DNA of 18,169 nt from NCBI GenBank assembly GCA_947489175.1, contig CANLED010000013.1, positions 1 through 18,169 on the forward strand, written 5' to 3'. The DNA is from Chitinophagaceae bacterium. Lineage in GTDB: Bacteria; Bacteroidota; Bacteroidia; Chitinophagales; Chitinophagaceae. Both the position numbers and the translations under genes were made by a program. Positions 1 to 7,355 of the stretch are shown one piece after another. The notes below the pieces were generated by a model that ran no database searches, was not told the DNA's origin, and was given only the letters and a program-made list of their open reading frames with translations. The stretch's first letter is position 1. Each line of letters begins with the position of its first letter.

Positions 1-8
1 GAGCCAAA

Positions 9-132
9 TTCGCTTCGCTCATCTGTCTCGGCACCCCTCCTGTCCAGGAGGGGAGTCTTTGCTGGAGAAAGCCTGTATTTTAACATGCTGACTTTCAATG
101 AATTACAAAGACGTCATTATAAGCGAAGCGAA
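9..132. repeat. Palindrome-containing intergenic element
   Basis: An 11-bp perfect inverted repeat, TTCGCTTCGCT at 9-19 and AGCGAAGCGAA at 122-132, encloses a GC-rich hairpin at 34-53 (CCCCTCCT, loop GTCC, AGGAGGGG). The surrounding bases carry no open frame that looks coding on either strand. GC-rich clamps of this CCCCTCC...GGAGGGG form in otherwise AT-rich intergenic DNA resemble dispersed palindromic elements seen in Bacteroidota genomes; that link is from general familiarity, not from an alignment. It could also serve as a transcription terminator for a gene to the left, but no T-tract follows the hairpin directly. Confidence 0.5.
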
Positions 133-140
133 AGAACAAC

Positions 141-185
141 TTCAACCCCTTCAACTACTTCAACCGCTTCAACCCCTTCAACTTC
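141..185. repeat. 9-bp tandem repeat, TTCAAC core
   Basis: TTCAAC begins at 141, 150, 159, 168 and 177, an exact 9-base period with three variable bases (CCC/CTAC-type fillers) between cores. The same core with the same 9-base period reappears at 18048, 18057 and 18066 near the other end of the window. It lies 3' of the M28 peptidase gene. A further short imperfect repeat, GTCCCTG-like, occupies about 202-223. No function can be read from the sequence. Confidence 0.7.
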
Positions 186-233
186 TTACGGGCTGTTCCT
201 CGTCCCCTGTCCCTGGTCCCTGGCTGTATAAAC

Positions 234-1610
234 TCACAACCCATACTCACTCACCATATACGCCATAGCTGCCATCACCACAGCACCTAGGTTCAATTCA
301 CGCTCACTTACAGCTTCAAAAACATCTGTTTTGGCATGGTGCAAATCCATGTATCGTTGAGAATCTGGATTGAGTCCAATCAATGCAGTACCCAAAGCGC
401 GAAGTGGACCAATATCTGCACCGCCGCCGCCTTCATTAAATTCTGTAGCCCCATATTGGTGAAAGAGTGGTTTCCATGACATCAATTTTTCTTTTTGAGA
501 AGGATGAAGGGTAAAACCAAATCCACGAGGAGTAAACCCCCCGGCATCACTTTCCATGGCCATGATGAATTTTTTATTTTCTTTCTTTGCGATGTCGCCA
601 TAAGCTGTTCCACCCCTCAACCCATTTTCTTCATTCATGAACATCACAGCGCGTATTGTTCTTTTAGGTTTTATTCCAAGTGATTTAAAAGCCCTGATAA
701 TTTCAATGCTTTGCATACAACCTGTACCATCATCATGAGCACCTTCAGCAAGATCCCAGCTGTCTAAATGTCCACCAACTGTGATTATTTCATCAGGTGC
801 AGTTGAACCACGCATCTCACCTACAACATTATAGGAAAGTACATCAGGCAACATTTTACAATTTGTTTTGAAATAGATTGATTTAACCTTGCCTGCTGCT
901 ATTGCATTGCTCAATTCAACAGCACCATTTGTACTGATGGCAACGGCAGGAATTTTTGGTTTGTCCTCATCGTAACGGGTGGCTCCTGTATGTGGATTGT
1001 CGTCTAGAACAGGTGACAAAGTACGCACAATTACCCCAACAGCACCCATGGCAGCGGCTTTAGAAGGACCTTGCCCACGGTAAACACCAGCTTCACCATA
1101 AGCTTTAAATGTGTTGATATAACGGGGATCCATCCTGAAATTATAGAAAACGATATTCCCTTTCACCTTTTCAGCACCCAATTTTTCGAGTTCCGTGAAA
1201 TTTTTCACTTCAATCACTTTAGCAGTAATACCGGCAACAGGCGTTCCAACTGCATTACCCAAAGACACGATGTTCAAAGGCATTGTTTTGCCATCAGTAA
1301 GTGTTGCCTTACCAACTTCCTTAGCACCACGAACCCACTGAGGCACCATGCAGGGTTGAAGGTAAACGGTATCGGCACCAGCCTCACGAAGCATACGGGC
1401 AGTTTCTTCAACGGCCTTTGCAGCACCTGCTGAACCAGAGAGGCGTGAACCTACTTTTTTGCATAAGAATCGAAGGTTTGAATAAGCTTGACCATTCATG
1501 AAAATTTCATCAGAAATTTTTTTAAACATCAAAGAATCAGCTGATGATTGTGCTACTGAAAACAGACCCGTTAACAGCAGAAAAGTAGATAATAAAGCCT
1601 TATTAAGCAT
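234..1610 (-). CDS. Secreted M28 family metallopeptidase, carboxypeptidase Q-like
   Basis: A 458-residue zinc exopeptidase expected to cut amino acids from peptide ends outside the cytoplasm. Residues 1-20 form a signal peptide ending in FSVAQ. A PA-like insert occupies roughly residues 110-250, and the M28 catalytic domain follows. Di-zinc ligands are visible in family order: His281 (GGHLDSWD), Asp293 (AHDDGTG), Glu327/Glu328 (NEEN), Asp355 (MESDAGG) and His425 (LHHAKTD). The MESDAG and GGHLDSWD signatures match the plasma glutamate carboxypeptidase (carboxypeptidase Q) branch. The start is placed at ATG 1610-1608. The frame is open two codons further, to a TTG at 1616, but the ATG gives a normal signal peptide. 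The gene is divergent from bshA and stands alone. Substrate is unknown. Confidence 0.88.
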   Translation of the reverse strand: MLNKALLSTFLLLTGLFSVAQSSADSLMFKKISDEIFMNGQAYSNLRFLCKKVGSRLSGSAGAAKAVEETARMLREAGADTVYLQPCMVPQWVRGAKEVGKATLTDGKTMPLNIVSLGNAVGTPVAGITAKVIEVKNFTELEKLGAEKVKGNIVFYNFRMDPRYINTFKAYGEAGVYRGQGPSKAAAMGAVGVIVRTLSPVLDDNPHTGATRYDEDKPKIPAVAISTNGAVELSNAIAAGKVKSIYFKTNCKMLPDVLSYNVVGEMRGSTAPDEIITVGGHLDSWDLAEGAHDDGTGCMQSIEIIRAFKSLGIKPKRTIRAVMFMNEENGLRGGTAYGDIAKKENKKFIMAMESDAGGFTPRGFGFTLHPSQKEKLMSWKPLFHQYGATEFNEGGGGADIGPLRALGTALIGLNPDSQRYMDLHHAKTDVFEAVSERELNLGAVVMAAMAYMVSEYGL

Positions 1611-1620
1611 TTGCAAAAAT

Positions 1621-1659
1621 TTAAATTGAACACTTATTTAAAAAGAATGCTCAATTTAA
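1621..1659. promoter_or_regulatory. Inverted repeat in the M28/bshA divergent region
   Basis: TTAAATTGAACA at 1621-1632 pairs with TGCTCAATTTAA at 1648-1659: 12 positions with one G-T pair, separated by 15 bases. It lies 11 bases upstream of the M28 peptidase ATG, so in its mRNA it would form a leader hairpin, or as DNA it could be an operator. On the bshA side, TAATTTTG at 1707-1714 matches the Bacteroidota -7 consensus TAnnTTTG, but no TTG sits 19-21 bases upstream, so a bshA promoter there is only suggestive. Confidence 0.35.
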
Positions 1660-1734
1660 GCATCATTTACAGAGAATTAACCTAGACGAGTAAACTTTAT
1701 TATTGGTAATTTTGTAAAGAACAAAAACTTCAAC

Positions 1735-2868
1735 ATGAACATTGGTATTGTTTGTTACCCAACCTTTGGAGGAAGTGGTGTTTTGGCAACAGAATTGGGT
1801 AAAGCATTGGCCGACAAAGGACACAGCATTCACTTTATAACATACCAACAACCCGTTAGGTTAACAGGATTTAGTGCCAATATTTTTTATCATGAAGTAA
1901 GGGTCCCCACCTATCCATTGTTTGATTTTCCTCCTTATGAAACGGCATTGGCTAGTATGCTGGTAGATGTGGTTCGCAACAACCATATTGACTTACTGCA
2001 TGTGCACTATGCTATACCGCATGCTTCTGCAGCGTATATGGCAAAAAAAATACTGGAGACAGAAGGATTACATATTCCTTTTATTACGACGCTGCATGGA
2101 ACGGATATCACACTGGTAGGAAAAGACAAAACCTATGCTCCTGTAGTTTCATTTTCAATCAACCAAAGCGATGCCATAACAGCTGTTTCAAATAATTTAC
2201 GGGAAGAAACTTTTGCAAACTTCAAAATTGAAAAAGAAATTAATGTCATCCACAACTTTGTTGACATCCACCGATTCAACAAAAAACCCATTGACGCTTT
2301 CAGAAAAGTGATTGCACCAGCAGGAGAAAAAATCATCCTACATGCTTCCAACTTCAGAAAAATAAAACGCATAGCTGATGTGATTCGAATTTTTGATGTT
2401 ATCAAAAAAGACATACCCTCTAAATTACTGTTGGTAGGTGATGGACCCGAAAGACCCATGGCCGAAGAGTTGTGTAGGGAACTTGGCATTTGCGATGATG
2501 CCAGGTTTGTAGGAAAACAGCAAGACATGGAAGAAATTTATGCCATTGCAGATTTGTTTCTGCTCCCATCTGAATATGAGAGTTTTGGACTTTCAGCTTT
2601 AGAAGCCATGGCTGCAGGCACACCAGTAATTGCTACCAATGCGGGTGGATTACCAGAAATTGTTAGCCATGGAGTCAATGGTTTTCTAGGCAACATTGGT
2701 GATGTTAAAAGCATGGGGGATTTTGGAAAAATCATTTTAGGCGATGCAGAAGTCCACAAATCATTCAAATTTGCTGCCAGGGAACAAGCCCTAAAGTTTG
2801 ATATTGAGAACATTGTTCCGCTCTATGAATCGCTTTACATGAAGGTTTTAAAGAACAATACACATTAA
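1735..2868 (+). CDS. bshA: N-acetyl-alpha-D-glucosaminyl L-malate synthase (bacillithiol pathway)
   Basis: A 377-residue GT-B glycosyltransferase of family GT4. BshA joins UDP-GlcNAc to L-malate, the first step to bacillithiol, the main low-molecular-weight thiol in many Firmicutes and Bacteroidota. The N-terminus MNIGIVCYPTFGGSGVLATE is the characteristic BshA opening with the glycine-rich loop at 11-15. HGTD lies at 121-124. HNFVD is at 173-177. The retaining-GT EX7E motif is Glu282-Glu290 within EYESFGLSALEAMAAGTPVI, followed by GGLPEIV. Length and start fit the family. bshB and bshC are not in the window. It converges on envC with only 3 bp between stop codons and no terminator between. 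Other GT4 sugar transferases are the alternative, but the N-terminal signature argues for BshA. Confidence 0.9.
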   Translation: MNIGIVCYPTFGGSGVLATELGKALADKGHSIHFITYQQPVRLTGFSANIFYHEVRVPTYPLFDFPPYETALASMLVDVVRNNHIDLLHVHYAIPHASAAYMAKKILETEGLHIPFITTLHGTDITLVGKDKTYAPVVSFSINQSDAITAVSNNLREETFANFKIEKEINVIHNFVDIHRFNKKPIDAFRKVIAPAGEKIILHASNFRKIKRIADVIRIFDVIKKDIPSKLLLVGDGPERPMAEELCRELGICDDARFVGKQQDMEEIYAIADLFLLPSEYESFGLSALEAMAAGTPVIATNAGGLPEIVSHGVNGFLGNIGDVKSMGDFGKIILGDAEVHKSFKFAAREQALKFDIENIVPLYESLYMKVLKNNTH

Positions 2869-2871
2869 CAG

Positions 2872-4149
2872 CTAAAGGTTCTTTAACCAGATTTCTGGGT
2901 TGACAAATATTGATTCTATATTCACAACGAACATAATTTCACCATTTCCATCATCATTAACCCCAGCCTTGCCAAGCAACTGCCCCATCTGAACAACGGT
3001 GCCTTTGCTTACGTTAACAGATGAAAGGTTATAGTAGGTTGTGAAATACTTTCCGTGCTTGATAGTAACTGTTTGGCTACCTGCAATATCATAAACTGTT
3101 GTAACTATTCCCTCAAATACAGCCTTAACGTTGACGCCGGCATTGGTTTGTATTGTAAGTCCAATGTTGTCTTCTATTAGGGAAGTACCTTCAATTTTTT
3201 GCTTACCAAAGCTAGAAACAACGCTGGCTTTATCAACAGGCCATGGTAAATTACCCTTGTTGTTTTCAAACCCAACAGAAACTTTGGTGACCTCAGGTGT
3301 ATTTTCAAGGACGTTTTCTTTTCTTGCTGAAATAGGCTTTGCAGATGTGATGGTCTTTTTTTCAGCCTCCGGTTTTGCAGCAAGCTTGCGGGCTTCATCT
3401 TCAGCTTTTCGCCTTGCAGCTTCAATCTCTCTTCTGATGATGGCGGCAACAGCGTTTTGAAGGTTTCTTTCAATCTTCCGCTTTGCGATCATCTCTTTCT
3501 CAATTTCTTTTTCTCTTAATTTAAGCTTTGAAACAAATTGGTTTTTCTCTTGCTTTTCTTCCTCCAAGATTTGCTTTTGCGTTGTTTGTTCAACAAGCAC
3601 TTTGCCCTTTTCCTTTTTATTTACAGTCAGCATTTGAATCTTAACTTCAAGTTCTTTACTCGTTTTTATGATATTCTGCGCCTGCTCATCACGGTATTTA
3701 CGGTAAGTCTTTAGATAAGATGTTCTTCTAATTGCATCATTAAAACTTGTTGCAGTAAAAATGAAATTCATCATATCATAGCTACTCCTATTTTTATATG
3801 CGTATTCAATTGTTTTTGAATACTGCTGTTTCAACGTATCTAACTGTTTTTGCAGCCTATATATTTCCCTGTTGTTGCTAAAGAGTGTGTTTTCTATCAA
3901 CCTCATGTCATCATTGAGGTTGTCGATGAAAGCATATCGACTTCTTAGTTTTTTTTCAATGAGTTTTAATTGAGAAAGGCTTGCTTTTTTATCGTTTGTA
4001 ATAGCACTTTGCGCTTGCTGCAATGAAGTTATTTCTAACTGAATTTCTTTTCGCTTTTTTTCAAGTTCTTCTCTGGTTTGTGCATGTAAACTTGAAATGG
4101 ACAACCCAATGAACACGAAAAACAATATTTTAGCAAGGCATTTCATCAT
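2872..4149 (-). CDS. envC: EnvC-like murein hydrolase activator with degenerate LytM domain
   Basis: A 425-residue periplasmic protein. It has a signal peptide at 1-24 (ending LHAQ), a long charged coiled coil at about 25-255, a linker rich in Lys/Ala/Glu, and a C-terminal LytM/M23 domain at about 310-425. The M23 zinc ligands are all replaced: Asn328 and Thr332 where HxxxD belongs, Asn374 in TYYNL where the YxHL histidine belongs, and Glu404/Met406 where HxH belongs. This is the pattern of E. coli EnvC, which is not an enzyme but activates amidases during septum splitting. I infer the same kind of role here; the partner amidase is not in the window. It begins with two consecutive ATG codons; the outer one is used. 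It is the last gene of the dut-DUF4292-envC run, 61 bp after the DUF4292 stop. Confidence 0.85.
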   Translation of the reverse strand: MMKCLAKILFFVFIGLSISSLHAQTREELEKKRKEIQLEITSLQQAQSAITNDKKASLSQLKLIEKKLRSRYAFIDNLNDDMRLIENTLFSNNREIYRLQKQLDTLKQQYSKTIEYAYKNRSSYDMMNFIFTATSFNDAIRRTSYLKTYRKYRDEQAQNIIKTSKELEVKIQMLTVNKKEKGKVLVEQTTQKQILEEEKQEKNQFVSKLKLREKEIEKEMIAKRKIERNLQNAVAAIIRREIEAARRKAEDEARKLAAKPEAEKKTITSAKPISARKENVLENTPEVTKVSVGFENNKGNLPWPVDKASVVSSFGKQKIEGTSLIEDNIGLTIQTNAGVNVKAVFEGIVTTVYDIAGSQTVTIKHGKYFTTYYNLSSVNVSKGTVVQMGQLLGKAGVNDDGNGEIMFVVNIESIFVNPEIWLKNL

Positions 4150-4210
4150 GTAACGGAATTTATATAATCATCAAATATTGATATTAAATTGAATAAAATA
4201 TGTTAATTCA

Positions 4211-5020
4211 TCATTTATTCCGATAATTTTTAGGGATAGCAAATGGGAAGCTCATTGGCTTATCAAATTCAACTTGTTTAAACTCAAGCTGAACATCGAT
4301 TTTTGTTTTTTCTGACAATGAAATTTTTCTCACACCAGCAAACATCCAGTTGCCTGCGGCAGCATATTCTGAGTAAGATAGATTGGCTGTTCTGCTTCTT
4401 GTTGCATCTATATCATCTAACTTACTAAACAATAAATTTAGGTCTGCTTTGCTTACAGTGATGAAATGCTTAAAAGCATCACCTATGGTTGACATAGAAA
4501 TACGGTCGCCTTGATCAGTGTAAGAAATGATATTCTTGTCTAAATACACAGGATTTCCAATGATCAAATCCTGCAGGGTTTTAAAATCAAATGGTACTTT
4601 GGTCAGCTCTTGTAAGAAAGAAAGTGGCTTTATCTGAATTGTTCGCTCTAGCTTATTCATGATGGTAATAGAATCTGGGGTTATTATCACCCGAAAGGCT
4701 TCTATGTTCAAAGCGGCAATAATAGACACCCAAATGGCACTGTCCTTTCTCATTCTGATGAAGGCATTGAAATCCAAACGGGTATCTTTGTTATCGTTGT
4801 AGTCAATTTTAAGTTTGGATGAAAAAGTATTGAAATTTATTTGCTTGGCATTAATTTTAGATAGCGTTGCACGAACTGTTTTTGCTGAATCGGAATCAGC
4901 AGGATTGATAACCACAACCACTACGCTGTCTTTTTTTGCAATGACGGTTGTGATTTTTCTGGTTGACCTGCAAGACATGGCAACTGTTGATGCCAAAAAG
5001 ATTAAGAGGAATATCCTCAT
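4211..5020 (-). CDS. DUF4292 outer-envelope lipoprotein
   Basis: A 269-residue predicted lipoprotein. The signal peptide ends in a lipobox, VAMSC, with Cys17 as the acylation site. The remainder has many beta-strand-like stretches and no membrane segment (for example around 50-130: NFNTFSSKLKIDY, then repeated hydrophobic/charged alternation). I assign it to the Bacteroidota DUF4292 family from its overall pattern and its position before an M23/EnvC gene. The fold is thought to resemble LolA/LolB, which bind lipoprotein acyl chains, but I am not certain of that relation and there is no catalytic motif to check. It starts only 11 bp after the normal dut stop, so it was probably co-transcribed with dut, and 61 bp separate it from envC. 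A nonsense codon in dut could lower its expression by polarity. Confidence 0.7.
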   Translation of the reverse strand: MRIFLLIFLASTVAMSCRSTRKITTVIAKKDSVVVVVINPADSDSAKTVRATLSKINAKQINFNTFSSKLKIDYNDNKDTRLDFNAFIRMRKDSAIWVSIIAALNIEAFRVIITPDSITIMNKLERTIQIKPLSFLQELTKVPFDFKTLQDLIIGNPVYLDKNIISYTDQGDRISMSTIGDAFKHFITVSKADLNLLFSKLDDIDATRSRTANLSYSEYAAAGNWMFAGVRKISLSEKTKIDVQLEFKQVEFDKPMSFPFAIPKNYRNK

Positions 5021-5031
5021 GTTTTTAAAAT

Positions 5032-5466
5032 TTAATTTTTTCCAGTATGACCGAAACCGCCTTCATTTCTATCTGAATTGCTAATTGAACTTACTTCTTC
5101 CCAAGAAACCCTTTCCACTTTTTGAAATACAACTTGAGCAATTCTATCCCCATTCTCTACAACTTTATCTTCGCCAGATAAATTAATCAAAATAACCTTT
5201 ATCTCTCCTCGTTAATCAGCGTCTATCGTTCCTGGCGAATTCAAACAAGTAATTCCCTGTTTTAAAGCAAGTCCACTTCTTGGTCTAATTTGTGCTTCAA
5301 ATCCAGCTGGAATTTCTGTGAAAATTCCTGTTGGAACAAGTACTCTTTGCAGGGGACGAATTATTATTGATTCCTCAAGGTTTGCCCTGATATCCATGCC
5401 AGAAGAACCTTCTGTTGCATAAGCAGGCAGTGGATGTTTAGAATGATTTATTATACGAACCTTCAA
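5032..5466 (-). pseudogene. dut: dUTPase gene interrupted by an in-frame TAA at codon 85
   Basis: dUTPase hydrolyses dUTP to dUMP and pyrophosphate, keeping uracil out of DNA. Reading through one stop gives a full 144-codon trimeric dUTPase ending at TAA 5034-5032. Motif I is at 15-28 (YATEGSSGMDIRA), motif II at 61-69 (RPRSGLALK) and motif III at 79-88 (GTIDAD, stop, RGE). Motif IV is GDRIAQ at 106-111 and motif V RNEGGFGHTG at 133-142. The stop is TAA at 5214-5212, where the family has a conserved tyrosine (TAT or TAC), so one base change explains it. The 84-residue product lacks motifs IV and V and half the active site. The first codon is TTG (5466-5464), with no ATG upstream in frame before a stop; the next ATG, at residue 24, would lose half of motif I. 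Other genes here use TAA as stop, so recoding is unlikely. A base-call error remains possible. Confidence 0.88.
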
Positions 5467-5550
5467 CGAATGTATTTTTACAAATTTACAACTATCCTTA
5501 AGAATTGACTGTTGAAAAAGGGTTTATTCAGCGATAGAATCGTTAAAACA

Positions 5551-6030
5551 CTATATTTTTTCAAGCAAAACCGTTGCATAAGCCACCAAACCTTCTTCCC
5601 TGCCTACAAATCCCATTTTCTCTGTGGTTGTTGCTTTTACAGAAACATCAGTAATCTCTAACTTTAAAATCGAGGCAATCGCTTCTTGCATAGCAGCAAC
5701 ATAGGGCTTTATTTTGGGCGCTTCCAAACACAATGAGCTATCAACATTCACCACTTGGTATCCCCTGCTGTTAATCAGTTGATATGTTTTATCTAAAAGT
5801 ATTTTGCTGTCAATATTTTTATAGGCATTGTCTGTATCTGGAAAATGCACCCCAATATCTCCCAAAGCCAATGCGCCCAGCATTGCATCGCAAATAGCGT
5901 GCAGTAAAACATCAGCATCACTGTGCCCCTTCGCTCCTTTATGATGTGGTATTTTAACACCTCCAATCCAAAGATCACGTTCCTCCACCATCTGGTGAAA
6001 ATCGATGCCAAATCCAATTCTATATGCCAT
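5551..6030 (-). CDS. ispF: 2-C-methyl-D-erythritol 2,4-cyclodiphosphate synthase
   Basis: A 159-residue cytoplasmic enzyme of the non-mevalonate isoprenoid pathway. It closes CDP-methylerythritol 2-phosphate into the cyclic diphosphate with release of CMP. Metal ligands are in place: Asp10 and His12 in GIDFHQ, and His44 in HSDADVLLHAICDA. The TTTEKMGFVGREEG segment near residues 133-146 is the CMP-binding signature. Length and ATG start are normal. It sits 24 nt past the porV terminator and 84 bp before dut. The stretch after ispF holds TAAATTTG (5488-5481, minus strand), a match to the -7 box TAnnTTTG, 14 bases before the dut TTG, but no TTG lies at the right distance upstream of it. Confidence 0.95.
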   Translation of the reverse strand: MAYRIGFGIDFHQMVEERDLWIGGVKIPHHKGAKGHSDADVLLHAICDAMLGALALGDIGVHFPDTDNAYKNIDSKILLDKTYQLINSRGYQVVNVDSSLCLEAPKIKPYVAAMQEAIASILKLEITDVSVKATTTEKMGFVGREEGLVAYATVLLEKI

Positions 6031-6053
6031 TTGCTATTTTTTATAAAAGTATG

Positions 6054-6082
6054 AAAAAAGAAAACGGCCCAAGTGGGCCGTT
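6054..6082 (-). terminator. Rho-independent terminator after porV
   Basis: AACGGCCC at 6063-6070 and GGGCCGTT at 6075-6082 form a perfect 8-bp stem with a 4-base loop. In the minus direction it is followed by TTTTCTTTTTTC (6064-6053), the expected U-rich tract. It ends the porU-porV transcript and separates it from ispF. Confidence 0.85.
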
Positions 6083-6108
6083 GAAAAATATATAATTATG
6101 GATGAATA

Positions 6109-7266
6109 TTAATATCCTTCAGCAGGAGATAAATCGAACAATACGCTGAATCGAATTGTGTTTGACAAAGGATTTCTATTAACCCCAGAACCTGATGGTA
6201 TGAGATATGAAAGATTCAAGTTGATGGAAGAATACTTAAACCCAGCTCCCATTGAAAAATATTGTCTATTTCCTTTGGTTTGGTTTTCATAAAAATATCC
6301 AGCCCTCACAGAAAACTGATTGTCGTAGGTAAACTCACTTCCCAGTGATAATGAAAATTCTTTCAATTCTTCAGCAAATCCGCCTGGTGCATCATTGAAA
6401 GAGCTAAACCAGCTTCCAACAACACCCTTAGTCCTATAATTAACCAATCCAGCACTATCACCCAAAGCTGGCGGAGTAGGAACCAACAACTTATGTATGT
6501 CTAATCCGAATGAAAGCTGATTTACTTCATTGCTTGTATAAGTATAAAGAGCACCCAAGCCAAGGTTTGCTGGTATGAAATCCTTTTGTGTAGCATCACT
6601 GGTATAGCTGATTTTTGAACCAAGATTTGTCATGGCCAATCCTAAGTTCACACCACTTCCATCTTCTCCTATGCTTGAATAATACAAGCCAATGTCTCCT
6701 GAAACTGCATTTCCTGCTTTGTATGAAACACCATTTACGGCCTGACCGCCGGCAAGGTTCGAGTTGATGTATCGCAAAGCAACTCCCAAACTCAACATAT
6801 CTGAAAGCTTCCTAGAATATCCTGCATCAAAAGAAAATTCACGTGGACGAAAAGAATTTAAATCGTTCCCTAGGTTATCGGTAAACTGTATATTCCCCAA
6901 ACTAAAATACCTCAATGAACTTGAAATAGCTTGGTCTTCATCCAACTGATAATATCCTGCTAAGGAAGCAAGATAAACATCATTCAACCCGAGATCTTTC
7001 AACCAAGGTGTATAAGTAAACCCTATCCCTGAAGGTTGGGTTGCGAAAGCATATTTTGCAACATTGTAAAACTGAGCGTTGGCATCTGGCGATGTTGCCA
7101 CTCCTAAATCACCCATCCCACCTGCACGTGCGTCGGGTGAAATACGCAAAAATGGCACTGCTGTTGTTACAACATTGATGGTTTGTCCGGCTGATTGACT
7201 AAATGTGAGTTCAGAGGAAAATAACATAGATACCCCTGCAAAAATTTGCACAATACTTCTTTTCAT
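6109..7266 (-). CDS. porV: Type IX secretion outer-membrane shuttle protein PorV (LptO)
   Basis: A 385-residue beta-barrel of the FadL-like PorV family. In the type IX secretion system PorV binds the C-terminal domain of cargo leaving the SprA/Sov translocon and hands it to PorU in the attachment complex. The signal peptide spans about 1-23 (ending TFSQ). The PorV hallmark AVPFLRISPDARAGGMGD follows at about 37-54. The rest is alternating amphipathic strands ending in a barrel-type C-terminus (NTIRFSVLFDLSPAEGY). It lies 89 bp after porU, the usual pair order, and ends at a strong terminator. PorQ is the closest alternative, but the ISPDARAGGMGD motif and the porU neighbour favour PorV. Confidence 0.92.
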   Translation of the reverse strand: MKRSIVQIFAGVSMLFSSELTFSQSAGQTINVVTTAVPFLRISPDARAGGMGDLGVATSPDANAQFYNVAKYAFATQPSGIGFTYTPWLKDLGLNDVYLASLAGYYQLDEDQAISSSLRYFSLGNIQFTDNLGNDLNSFRPREFSFDAGYSRKLSDMLSLGVALRYINSNLAGGQAVNGVSYKAGNAVSGDIGLYYSSIGEDGSGVNLGLAMTNLGSKISYTSDATQKDFIPANLGLGALYTYTSNEVNQLSFGLDIHKLLVPTPPALGDSAGLVNYRTKGVVGSWFSSFNDAPGGFAEELKEFSLSLGSEFTYDNQFSVRAGYFYENQTKGNRQYFSMGAGFKYSSINLNLSYLIPSGSGVNRNPLSNTIRFSVLFDLSPAEGY

Positions 7267-7355
7267 AATAGGTTTTTAGAACAATAAAATAGAATAATTG
7301 GGTATAATTGCTTCGATATCAACTGTTTTGTAATGCTAAATTAAGACATTTCAAA

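Noticed and set aside
1611..1616. Two-codon N-terminal extension of the M28 peptidase from a TTG
   Set aside because: The ATG at 1610-1608 is directly in frame and gives a standard signal peptide, so the TTG is not needed.
5212..5214. TAA read as tyrosine or another amino acid by a variant genetic code
   Set aside because: TAA is the normal terminator of many genes here, including bshA, porU, gldJ and fba, and none of the other genes needs read-through.
5212..5466. A genuine short 84-residue dUTPase-like protein
   Set aside because: It ends in the middle of motif III, while the lost half is encoded intact in the same frame directly after the stop; a truncated gene is the simpler explanation.
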